Shown here: positions 35,127 through 45,300 of the stretch, piece after piece
Numbering within the stretch: position 1 is the stretch's first letter
Layout of the letters: each line of letters begins with the position of its first letter
Assembly: GCA_004352715.1 (NCBI GenBank)
Contig: SCFE01000083.1
Span: forward strand, 406,776 to 470,775
DNA from: Hofstenia miamia
Lineage: Eukaryota; Xenacoelomorpha; Acoela
Direction: 5' to 3'
Length of the DNA: 64,000 bases
Notes under the pieces: model-generated
The model's database searches: none
Seen by the model: the letters and a program-made list of their open reading frames with translations, nothing else
Told to the model about the DNA's origin: nothing
Translations under genes and position numbers: made by a program

Positions 35127-36890
35127 TTATGCAATGTGGTATTCTCTATAACAGTTGCGTTTTTCATTGAAACACAACCTAACGTCACATTTTTCACATG
35201 CTGTGTCTGTGTAGCCACCTTTGCACATTGCACACCGTCCACGTTTAGCTAGTTTTATTGGCAAGTGTCCAACACCATCATAGCGGACATCAGCAGGTGG
35301 GCGAGGTCTAATCTCCCTTGGAGCATAAACTTTCACAACCTCTCCACTTGGTCTACCTCTCTGTCGGACAGGAACGTTTACCATTATCAGAGCAGTTGCT
35401 AGAGCAGCTTGGAATTTCCGATGATTCAAACGTTCTTTCTTAGGTATATCAAGGGCTCTGCAATGACGCCGATAAAATAGCCAAGCCTGGATCAGAGCAG
35501 TCGTAATGGTGTGCCAGAACAAATACAAGTACCACCGCCGTGATTTCATGGGATATCTGTATTTTGAAATTAGTGAGTCTAGAAAATCGACTCCACCCAT
35601 CAGGTTATTGTAAGACTTGACAATGTAAGGGCGTTGAACAGCAACATGTTCTTTTTCGCTTTTGTCCCAGCGTCTCACAGAATCTAATGGCTCTGGACCT
35701 AGGAATGAAGATGTCAAAGTAACAGCACGGTTGTCGTACCATCTAACAACACAAATCTGGTGCGTCGTTTCCACTCTGTGGTCATAGCTTCCTCTGCCAT
35801 GTTTCTTCAGCTCTTTCTCATCCAGAAGGGGACATTTTCCCATGCGGTTAGTCCGAACAGTGCCAAGAAAAAAAATACCACGTTCCTTTAGCTTCAAAAT
35901 CAAGGCCATGCTTGTAAAAAAGTTATCCGCAACTGCTTTATAATTTTTTCCCTTTGGAAGAGTTGAGCAGAGTTTGACCACAACATCCCCCGAGACACCG
36001 ATGCTCTGCTCTGCTGATTCACGACTGCTTCCTTGATAGACATCAAAATCGTATAGCTGCCCTGAGATTCCACACCGGCACCATATCTTGAAACCCCATT
36101 TATGTGGTTTATTTTGCATATACTGTTTGATACCACTAAACTTCCCTTTGAAAGGAACCATTTGCTCATCAATGGAATTATACTCTTCAGGTACAAGCTT
36201 CAGACAGTTTTCACGAAACTTACTCAGCCAAGGCCGAATCTTCCAAAGCTTGTCCTGCTTCTGTTCATTTGTTACAGTCTGATTGTTTTCAAAATGCAGC
36301 ATCGCAACAATGCTCAGAAACCTGTTTCTGCTCATTATGTCTGCAACAGGGGCATAACGAGTATCAGTTTCCCAATACATCCTACTACATGGCATTTTCA
36401 CAAGTCCCATCCTAAGGAACATTCCTATGACCTGTTCAAGTTCCTTTTCCAATACAACCAATAGTTTACCAGTTTTTTGTAAAGCATATATATTAGTGTG
36501 CTCAGCTAAATGTTGAAGCATACTTGTATTGATAAATTTCTGAAAATACTCGAGTGGTGTACCAATATTTTCCGGATCTTCTAATGGATCACCAGTAAAG
36601 GTAGTATCTGGAGCATCAAAGTCTTTCTTCCTCCAAGTAAAGCTGTTGGCATTTCGTTTTCGTTTTTTTGATGGTTGAGCTGCCTCCTCTAGCTGTTGAA
36701 GAGGTAAATCGTCAACATCATCCCAGTCTGACTCACTATTCCCCCCATCATCATCACCAAGCCTATGTACATACTCTTCATCATCACTGTCACTGTCATT
36801 TTCACTGGGAAGATCTCCAGCATCACTGTCATCGCCATCATCAAGTGCCTCAAGCACATCAGCAACATCAAGGTAAGGCTTTCTTAACAT
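35127..36890 (-). CDS. piggyBac transposase, intact (587 aa)
   Basis: DDE-type transposase that excises and inserts piggyBac DNA at TTAA. An acidic N-terminal tail (residues about 15-70) is followed by a nuclear-localisation-like KKRKR (75-79). The catalytic core has three aspartates in the expected contexts: D241 in SIDEQMVPFKGK, D322 in ADNFFTSM and D435 in MGGVDFLDSLISKYR. The C-terminus is a Cys-rich zinc-binding domain (Cys 553, 556, 565, 568, 573, 580 and a following His) that in piggyBac contacts the inverted repeats. Its length is normal for the family (about 560-600). There is no frameshift or missing key residue, so it could be active. The start is the first Met in the frame and precedes the acidic tail. 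Confidence 0.95.
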   Translation of the reverse strand: MLRKPYLDVADVLEALDDGDDSDAGDLPSENDSDSDDEEYVHRLGDDDGGNSESDWDDVDDLPLQQLEEAAQPSKKRKRNANSFTWRKKDFDAPDTTFTGDPLEDPENIGTPLEYFQKFINTSMLQHLAEHTNIYALQKTGKLLVVLEKELEQVIGMFLRMGLVKMPCSRMYWETDTRYAPVADIMSRNRFLSIVAMLHFENNQTVTNEQKQDKLWKIRPWLSKFRENCLKLVPEEYNSIDEQMVPFKGKFSGIKQYMQNKPHKWGFKIWCRCGISGQLYDFDVYQGSSRESAEQSIGVSGDVVVKLCSTLPKGKNYKAVADNFFTSMALILKLKERGIFFLGTVRTNRMGKCPLLDEKELKKHGRGSYDHRVETTHQICVVRWYDNRAVTLTSSFLGPEPLDSVRRWDKSEKEHVAVQRPYIVKSYNNLMGGVDFLDSLISKYRYPMKSRRWYLYLFWHTITTALIQAWLFYRRHCRALDIPKKERLNHRKFQAALATALIMVNVPVRQRGRPSGEVVKVYAPREIRPRPPADVRYDGVGHLPIKLAKRGRCAMCKGGYTDTACEKCDVRLCFNEKRNCYREYHIA

Positions 36891-37475
36891 AGTAACTAAA
36901 AAAAGAACGGAAATTAAGCTAAAAAGCTAGTGCTAAAGAAATGCAGAGCACTAATTACATTACTTACAGAAATTGGAATGAAATGGTAAATAAGATCACA
37001 ACATTTTATTGTTTACTTGTGTAGAGCTGTAGTTATTATGACACCTTTGCAAAACAAAATACCGGCACGATAGGCTATTAGACAAAACTTCATCAAATAA
37101 GGTAAGTTTGCAATAATTTCACAAACGCAACATAAATTTTCAAAAATTTGCTTCACTAATCTTCAAAAATCAAAATATTCCACTTCTACAATGATAACTT
37201 GAAAACGCTCATCAAAACAAACAATCCTACTCTAAATGTTGTATTTTTCAGATACTCAAAGTTTTATCAAAACGTAGAATGGCAGATTCGTATAATCGTC
37301 AGTATTTATAAGAAACGTTATTACCAAAAATTGTGCAAGAGTTATTACCAAAGATTGCGCAAGCACTGGAATGTTGGTGACAAAACCTGACAAGAATGTT
37401 AGCAGAGAATGGCGCAAAGGTTACTTGCGGCTGAAATGCAATTACTATTAATAATCATAGAAACCAAAACACTAA

Positions 37476-37678
37476 AGCTGCGGCCAGACACAATACGTGC
37501 TCTCCGTTTGCTCCGAAGAGTTAATTTTGCGCCCTGTGTGCTTTACTTTAGCGGTCACATACATTGCTTCGTCGGATTGTCATTGCAACATTTTGGTAAT
37601 TCATAAAGAAACGAGCGCGCAAAACTCACTCTTCAGAGAAAATGGAGAGAACGTATTGTGTCTGCTCTGGCCGCAGCT
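37476..37678. mobile_element. 203-bp MITE nested in piggyBac
   Basis: Inverted ends AGCTGCGGCCAGA and complement extend with interruptions for about 60 bp per side. The 3-bp flanks TAA/TAA (37473-37475 and 37679-37681) match the target duplication size of PIF/Harbinger elements, so a Harbinger-derived MITE is inferred. It lies upstream of the transposase start and leaves the gene intact. Confidence 0.7.
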
Positions 37679-38430
37679 TAAGAGCAATGGAGAAAAACAC
37701 TGAAATCGCATGCTTGAATGAACGTAAGAGCTATTACTCAATTTAAAACCCGTTGTTGCATATGTGCAACAACACCAATGACAGCTATCTAGTGAAAGAT
37801 TTTGTTACAAACCTTGAGAATATATGGCATTATATTCATGCCTGAAGTAAAACTGATTCAAAAATAATACGCAAAAAACCGATCATCCACCAAGTAATTT
37901 TCATTCAGAGGTCCAAAGTAGAGACATATATCAACTTCACATAACATAGGAACTGCTACTTTACTGAAGGGTGAAATTTTAAAAAAATAATCAGTACCAG
38001 AACAGAACATTGCATATTTGCAACACTGGGTTATAGAGGAATCCACTAGAAATGAAAAAAATAACATATCACTGTACAACCATCTGTCCTACTCCCCAAA
38101 GTTGGTGTTGCATATTTGCAACATGGGGCGCTACAGGGTTAATAAACCAATTTTTTAAATTTATTCTTCCATTGTGTCATTGTCTGAAAAACTACGATTG
38201 AATTTCATTATAATTATAACTTAGTTTTCAATTGGTAGATGTCTATGACGTAATAAACAATCATTCGGATTATAGCCTTGTCATATTAAAATTTTTCTTT
38301 GTAATTTTACTCTAATTACTATATGTTTACCATTATTATATTAAATGAAAACTATTAAATACACTTACTAAAGTATAATTTGCAATGTTTTACAGTTACA
38401 AAAAACTGTTGTCTTGTCACAGAGCTAAAT

Positions 38431-40250
38431 GCATTGTCAAAGGCAAAATGCATTGACATTTGGCTACCAAATATATGGTTTTGAAAAAATGATAAACTAT
38501 CTTATATAAAAGTTAATTGTATTTTTCAGATACCAACCCAGGATTTTGTTTACGGGGAGGGGGGCGAATCGTGGAATATTTTTGATTTTTTAAAAGGCTT
38601 AAATTCAACATATAAACTTTTATTTTGCCATAATATAAACAATATTTATTTATTTTTATTGAACAAAATAAAAATTATTATTAAGAATCGGATAATGCCA
38701 ACTACTCTCTATGTATAGGTCGAGATCAACAAGTTTCCGGAACAAAGGTTTTAGGAGCCTTTAATAGCTTTAAAAGGATCAAAGAATAAAATTGATGATT
38801 TTAAATATTCCCTTCAATCAGAATTCAACATTATACATACATTCAGTGAATTTTGAGAATTACTTATTTAGTATGGTCTTGCTCATAAGTCGGAATGGAC
38901 CAAAATTTTTGCATACCTATTTATTTTTAGGCATGCAAAAAGGTTTAATTTATACAAAATGTATTCAACGAACACAACTCATAGAATAACTAACAATACC
39001 TTTGTTTATGCTCTTGACAACCGCCACTTCTGAAAACGACGAGGTATTGAATGTATCAGCTGTTTGCAGTAATGAGGGTAATTTGTTCATCCCTTCAACC
39101 TTTTTAGTTTAATAATAGAGAGCTGCGTCGTGTTGAAAAGTAGTAAAATGACTCAAGGGTATCCATTGTCATAAATTTTTTGAAGTACGTCCACATACCT
39201 GATAGCATTCACTGTTTCTTTAGCTGGCATATAATGAATTCATTGACGGTCCTCACAAGAAATGACACCCTATATCATAGTATACAGTGACTGTTTTGCA
39301 CTTGGTTTCCAATATTGCAGATTGGCGAATTTCTGTGCTATATATTGAGGTATAACTTAACGAAATGCAGCAAACGTTAATGTGCATAATTAACAAACTT
39401 TGGACCGTGTCAAACAATTATCCCATGCTTCTCAAATCAAACCGAATTCTAAATGCAATTCACATCATTAGCTTCATTAACTTATTTGTAATTACGGAGG
39501 TATTCTATAATTAATAACGGATTTTCCCATTTTCAGATTTGTTTTGATAAACACTAATATATGCAAAAAAAAAATTTTAATTGTATTCTCTTAAAATATT
39601 TAATATCCAAATTCAAATTTATAGAGAAACAATTAGGAGCCGAATGTTTATGCATTTTTTAAGACGGAACGAGATCTCTTTTTTCGTATGTGGTGATTTT
39701 GTAATCAGTGAAATATACGCTTCCGGCACATAAGTATTTGTGCAGTAGCATGAGATATTTTGTTGCTATGGCGCATTAAAATTATTTTTACATCGTTTGA
39801 TTTTTCCAGACCTTGACTTCTAAAATTGTACAAATTTCACTTTAACAATGAGTGCATGTGATATGATAATATATGCATATATTATATTACATTTTCGGAA
39901 CCTTGATTTGGTAATATATTTGAACTTGGCATGTACTTGTCAATATTATCTTTAATCAAACTCTGTCCCAGTTAATAAGTAAACCGGTTTTTTAGGAAAA
40001 TGAGGTAGTATGATATAAACACGAGTATAATTTCAAGTTTTGATTTTTATTTTTTTTATAATATGCACAAGATCCTAAACTATCTAATTCGAGCCAAAAT
40101 TTACGCTATAATAAAACCCAAATTATTTATATAAAACTTTACTTATTAACAGGGACAGAGTTTAATTTGGTTTTAGTCTGAGTAACATTTTTATATGAAG
40201 AAATCAAATCATATAACTTTAGAAATATTAATAATAATAATAAAATTCAA
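38431..40250. other. AT-rich sequence, no gene seen
   Basis: No exon, RNA or transposase was recognised. A short (TG)n-type tract lies at about 40338-40385. Confidence 0.6.
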
Positions 40251-40447
40251 AAGCAATTTATTGCTACAATAAACTAGTACAAAAACTATAAACTACAAAA
40301 AGCTATTTACAAATATAATAAATATATATAATATTAAAATGTGTATGGGTGTGTGTCTAATGTGTGTGTGTGTTGTGGGTGTGTGCATTTTATACAAAAT
40401 TTTCAAATGAATGTAGTGTATTATTGTCGCTAAGTAGGCATTGTCTA

Positions 40448-40965
40448 TTAAAGAGGAATGTTCGCAATTTCTTTCTGAATTTTTTGTAGTTTTTTTTCAA
40501 ATTTAATTTCTCTATTTAAGTTATTCCATAATTTAGTTGCTGTGTGGTGAAAACTATTAGAATGTTTATCCAAGCATAAAAATGGTTGAGAACGTTCATT
40601 TAATTTAATATACTGTTTTAAAAACGAAATTGAGGCCTGGATGATATCCTTTGAAAGACTCATATCGATGAGGAGAAGGTGAAGGCGATCTGGAGTTTTT
40701 TACATTAAGAGGAGTGTATGAAGGAGTTTCTTCTGAGAATGGTGAATGAGCAGGACTAGTTGCAGAGGCTGATGTAGAACTGAGAGAGTTTTTGAAAAGG
40801 AGCAGGAGAGCTTCAGTGGCGTTTTCTTTATTGAGACGTGAGAAGAGTTGATGAAGCGGGGTTTTCTATTTATCTTTTATAAAAGCATTTGCCGCATCCA
40901 GGGACGTAGCAGCAGCAAATACCTGCGAAATGATTGCTTCACGGAGCGAAAGCGAGATCCGACCG
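40448..40965 (-). pseudogene. LINE-type C-terminal fragment
   Basis: The minus-strand frame 40663-40448 contains NSFHHTATKLWNNLNREI, the conserved SFFxRxxxLWNxLP-like tail after the RT domain of many non-LTR retrotransposons. Upstream (40960-40665) another frame is Ser/Thr/Pro-rich and ends near SPSPSPHRYESF; whether it belongs to the same element is uncertain. No 5' domains are present. Confidence 0.45.
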
Positions 40966-40979
40966 TTTCCGCTGATATC

Positions 40980-40980
<1 letters not shown>

Positions 40981-41033
<53 letters not shown>
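40981..41033. repeat. (AAT)n microsatellite
   Basis: About 17 AAT units. It could be the 3' tail of a minus-strand retroelement whose body follows to the right (AACGTTATTAAACCGG onward), but none is recognised. Confidence 0.9.
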
Positions 41034-41169
41034 CGTTATTAAACCGGTTAGAGCGGATATGTTTCGAAAAAAAACTTGCTATACAACAGCCGCGAACCCA
41101 GCTTTCGGCCAAGAGGAGTTGCTTTCGTAAGGGCATAGATCTTTAAAATTTAGTAGTGGGAATTCAAAA

Positions 41170-41700
41170 CAAAAAAGCACTAAACAACTATATTTTTCCA
41201 AACAATTTTTTTTAATATCTGACCATTAACGAACTATTCCAAGACCAAAGCAGAGTCAATCTCTTTTACCAATTCCATGTGTATTGTTAAAACTGCACAA
41301 TGATTAAGTCTTTCCTGTGTCATTGCGGTTCTTAGCCATATGCTAGTATTGGGAAATTTACTTTTAAACATCTCCAATTCATTTCAAAAACCATTCAAAT
41401 CATTTTCTTAATCACACAATTCTGGATATAAGGAACATATTTGAGATACGAATGTCCTATAAAAAAATGTTTTCCAATACTTGTATTGAAGGTATAAAAT
41501 ACCTTCTTGGAAACCCATTTCTTTCTAATGCACAATAACATGATCAAGAACCTCCAAAAAGAAAACAATGCTGAAAATTTTGCATCAATGTTTACCTCCT
41601 AAATTACGTTTCTGTAATAATCTGCAATTGAAATATAATCGTGGGGTTGTGAAGGACTGGATAACCTTTTAGGTGGGCATCGATTTCTTGTTACCACTTT
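41170..41700 (-). pseudogene. hAT/zinc-finger MYM-like transposase C-terminus
   Basis: Reading leftward, around 41350-41230 one frame gives NTSIWLRTAMTQERLNHCAV followed by a short stretch before a stop. This is the hAT C-terminal dimerisation block (W-L/R-x-x-M-x-x-x-R-L-x-x-L/C). Farther upstream, about 41700-41610, VVTRNRCPPKRLSSPSQP resembles the linker of the same protein class. Stops and frameshifts separate the pieces. Confidence 0.55.
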
Positions 41701-42269
41701 TCGTGATGCCTCTTTAAACATTTCTTGAAACTTGCTTAAGTTCGATGTATCTATTTAAAAGAAATAATTTATCATTGTTTTTATTATGTATAATTATCTT
41801 GCTTTAAATTATCTAGGAGAAGCTTTGTTGCTTCAACAATCCAACTAACTGTATAGCTGCTATTTTGGGATTAAGGCGCTTCAATTTCTCACACACATAC
41901 AAATACATATTTTTATTTATTCAAGAATAGTATTAAGTCAATGTTATCGAACATTTTTTTTGCGAAGTTTAGCTTTAACGAGCCAACGAGTTTGACACAA
42001 TGATCGCAAATTGAGATTATTAGCTTCTTGTGATTTGGAAATAGAGTAAAAGAACGAATTTATTTTGGCAGAGCTTGATAAGAAGATATGTAACATTTAC
42101 AGTATATCTGGTAATCGCATGTTTTCCATAAATTTTTTAAACAAAGCAATATTCTCATTATTTTTATCACCCTAAGTGTTTTGTTTATGACTATTTTAAT
42201 ATTTGTTTGAATTTCAGAACTATAGTTAATTACTAATTTTAATTTTATGGTGCTTAAATATTTGTTTAG

Positions 42270-42364
42270 ACAGTAAACGATTAAAGGATACTAATTCTCT
42301 GCATTTTCTTCGTTCATCTCTCAATGTTCAAGAAGAAACCAAAGTATCATCTTATGATTTTAAT
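42270..42364 (+). CDS. UTP25: UTP25 exon (N-terminal region)
   Basis: Preceded by TGTTTAG and followed by GTAAGT. Open for 31 codons after two bases of a split codon, starting SKRLKDTNSLHFL. This part of the family is poorly conserved, so the assignment rests on frame and splice continuity with the next exon. Confidence 0.6.
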
Positions 42365-45300
42365 GTAAGTCAGCTTAGATACAGTGAGAGATAGGGTTAA
42401 GATATCAAACGTTACCATTATCAAGCTTTAAAAGTGCCATTGGATCGCGTATTAGATCATGGTTATGGTGTATATCATATCGTTAGCTTTCAATAATTTT
42501 AAATTGAATGCAATTATGGGGCTTTATTTGATGCGCGCAAGGCTGTTTAAATTCTGGATAATATTCATGTATAAATTGAATTTTAGAAACTAACAAAATG
42601 TTTTTTCAATGACATATTTAATAATTATGAATTATAGAAATGGAATATAATTTGAAGTAAAATTTTGCATTTTTAATAAGATCGTTTTAGGAATCAATAA
42701 ATGAAGACTTCTCTAGAGACTCCTTTGGAAAACTCAACTTTATTGCCCCAATTGATGGGAGCAAGATAGCATCACTGAATGATTTCATTTGTGGCTCACA
42801 ATTGGCGATTCTCTCTCGCCTTCATCATAACTTAGCTAATGTATCTAGCCTGGATCGTGATAATCCATTGTTTAAGGTAAGGATTCATTCTTTATTTTTC
42901 TACTAAGGAAAGTTTTGCCTCTTAAGCACTATACAGACGAAAATCAGGTGCTTTTACTACCTTATTTCTTAAAATTTCAATCTTTATTTTAATGGACGTA
43001 ATGCAGAAAATAGTCGGAGTACATTGATGAAGCGTTTACTTTCTTGCTAATAACTTCCAATTTTACACATAACTATAAATACATGTAGTCTTCTGAATAT
43101 ATATTTAAATTGATTTTTTAAGGTTTAACATTCTGTAGTTTGTTTAAGCATAACATTTATTGATATTTAATATTAAATAACCAAAGCATTTTTGAATATC
43201 TATTATTGAATTTTTTAAAAAGGGCTTATAACTCATGAATAGTGCAAACAAAATGTAACCCATAAAATTCTAAAATGTAACCCAATGATCTCAAAAAGTG
43301 CATTTATTTAGCAAATATGTAAAATTTCTTATTCAAATATAAGACTAGTGTGATAAATATACAACAAATAATTTCTAAGTTCTCAGAACAGAATATTTAA
43401 TCTTTGGAAAAAAATTTTTCAGCAGGACGAATCAGTTTTCTTCCACAAGAGACATTGGATTTCATTTCTGCTACTGTTCATTAGGGTATTGACATTTTTT
43501 CAATTGCCATATTAGCATAACGTAAAAGCGCGAGTTTTTATTCATTGCACACATTTTAGACAATAATTTAAATATTGGATGTGAAAACCTCCCCCACAAA
43601 ATGAAACAACTAATATAATATAAAATTATGTATGCATATATAAAAAAATACAAGAAATTCAATATAACTTTAATATTTATTCATCGCAAAACTTTAAATT
43701 TATTGTTTCAATACTTTTACAATGAGGTAAAATCTGTTTAAGATAGGAAATGTCTTTTTCTGCATAAATATTACTTCGCTATATACTAGTAAGCCTAGAC
43801 GGTATCCTAGATCAGAATGTGTCATATGATGTTTCTGCTTTTTCACACTTTGTTGCTTTAATACTAGTAAAGAGATTGTCATACGTTACACAGGCTCATA
43901 TATAAACTGTGTCCATCGCTTTATTGCAGATCAGTATTTTCTTAATTTTAAGATTATTATAAACTTCTGTAAAGTGAAATTTTAGTCACTGGAAGAAGAT
44001 ACCTAGGTATGTTAGTTTGTAAATTTTTTGTGAAATTTCTGTTATTATTTATCAAGTTATGGCTATTTTTTAATTTTTAGCTGATATTAGCTGTCCAACG
44101 CTTTATTGCAAGAGATTGAAAATGTGTTTGTTTTGAAATTGAAAATGTTTTTTTAGGTAATAAAACTAAAATTCACTTTGGAATTCTACTTTAATTTACA
44201 AAATAACATAATTAATACCACAAATAGAAAAAACAAAACAATAAATTATTGCTAGAGAAATCATTTACTTGTCAACATAACTTCCATTTTTCAAGATGAC
44301 ATTAAAGTCTGTTGTCAACTGAAGAAGTTAATCCGTGGATTTGAGAACAGGTTATACCAGCAGCAACTTCCTTAATCCTCTTCCAAAGTGCGTCTTTCGA
44401 TGAAAATTGGACTCCTCCCTCATAAACCTTCCTCTTCAGAATGGACCAGAGTTGTTCAATCGGGTTAAGATCCGGAGAACATGGTGGCCATGTCATGAGA
44501 TGACCTCCAGTGATGCCGAGGGATCCGAGGAAAGCTGTGGTCGCTTTAGCTGCATGAGACGGGGCATTGTCATGCANNNNNNNNNNNNNNNNNNNNNNNN
44601 NNNNNNNNNNNNNNNNNNNNNNNNNNNNNNNNNNNNNNNNNNNNNNNNNNNNNNNNNNNNNNNNNNNNNNNNNNNNNNNNNNNNNNNNNNNNNNNNNNNN
44701 NNNNNNNNNNNNNNNNNNNNNNNNNNNNNNNNNNNNNNNNNNNNNNNNNNNNNNNNNNNNNNNNNNNNNNNNNNNNNNNNNNNNNNNNNNNNNNNNNNNN
44801 NNNNNNNNNNNNNNNNNNNNNNNNNNNNNNNNNNNNNNNNNNNNNNNNNNNNNNNNNNNNNNNNNNNNNNNNNNNNNNNNNNNNNNNNNNNNNNNNNNNN
44901 NNNNNNNNNNNNNNNNNNNNNNNNNNNNNNNNNNNNNNNNNNNNNNNNNNNNNNNNNNNNNNNNNNNNNNNNNNNNNNNNNNNNNNNNNNNNNNNNNNNN
45001 NNNNNNNNNNNNNNNNNNNNNNNNNNNNNNNNNNNNNNNNNNNNNNNNNNNNNNNNNNNNNNNNNNNNNNNNNNNNNNNNNNNNNNNNNNNNNNNNNNNN
45101 NNNNNNNNNNNNNNNNNNNNNNNNNNNNNNNNNNNNNNNNNNNNNNNNNNNNNNNNNNNNNNNNNNNNNNNNNNNNNNNNNNNNNNNNNNNNNNNNNNNN
45201 NNNNNNNNNNNNNNNNNNNNNNNNNNNNNNNNNNNNNNNNNNNNNNNNNNNNNNNNNNNNNNNNNGTTGCAAGGCTGTTTCATAATTCGCCGACGAATTT

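Larger units (their letters stand above)
34822..38138 (-). mobile_element. complete piggyBac transposon
   Basis: A 3,317-bp element with ends CCCTGTAGC in inverted orientation, bracketed by the piggyBac target site TTAA on both sides (34818-34821 and 38139-38142). It carries one intact transposase gene on the minus strand. A palindrome-like 14-mer, TTGCATATTTGCAA, recurs near both ends (34959, 38010, 38108, with a variant at 37756), probably transposase-binding repeats. A 203-bp MITE is inserted in its 5' non-coding region. Undamaged ends, perfect TTAA copies and an open gene point to recent insertion. Confidence 0.95.
33841..38430. mobile_element. foldback element, right arm split by piggyBac
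   Basis: The outer ends are inverted copies: ATTTAGCTCTGTGACA at 33841 and its complement ending at 38430. The left arm runs 33841 to about 34222; the right arm is about 34750-34817 plus 38143-38430. Joining the two right-arm parts across the piggyBac restores continuous similarity to the left arm around about 34125. The loop (about 34230-34740) holds a second small inverted repeat (TTTCAGTGGAGTAGATTCTC near 34437 and its complement near 34580). No transposase belongs to the outer element itself. Confidence 0.85.

Noticed and set aside
34953-36892. Plus-strand frames opposite the piggyBac transposase
   Set aside because: Antisense shadows of the intact minus-strand gene, with His/Cys runs created by its acidic codons.
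40930-41136. Poly-Asn, poly-Ile and poly-Tyr frames
   Set aside because: Translations of the (AAT)n microsatellite in different frames.
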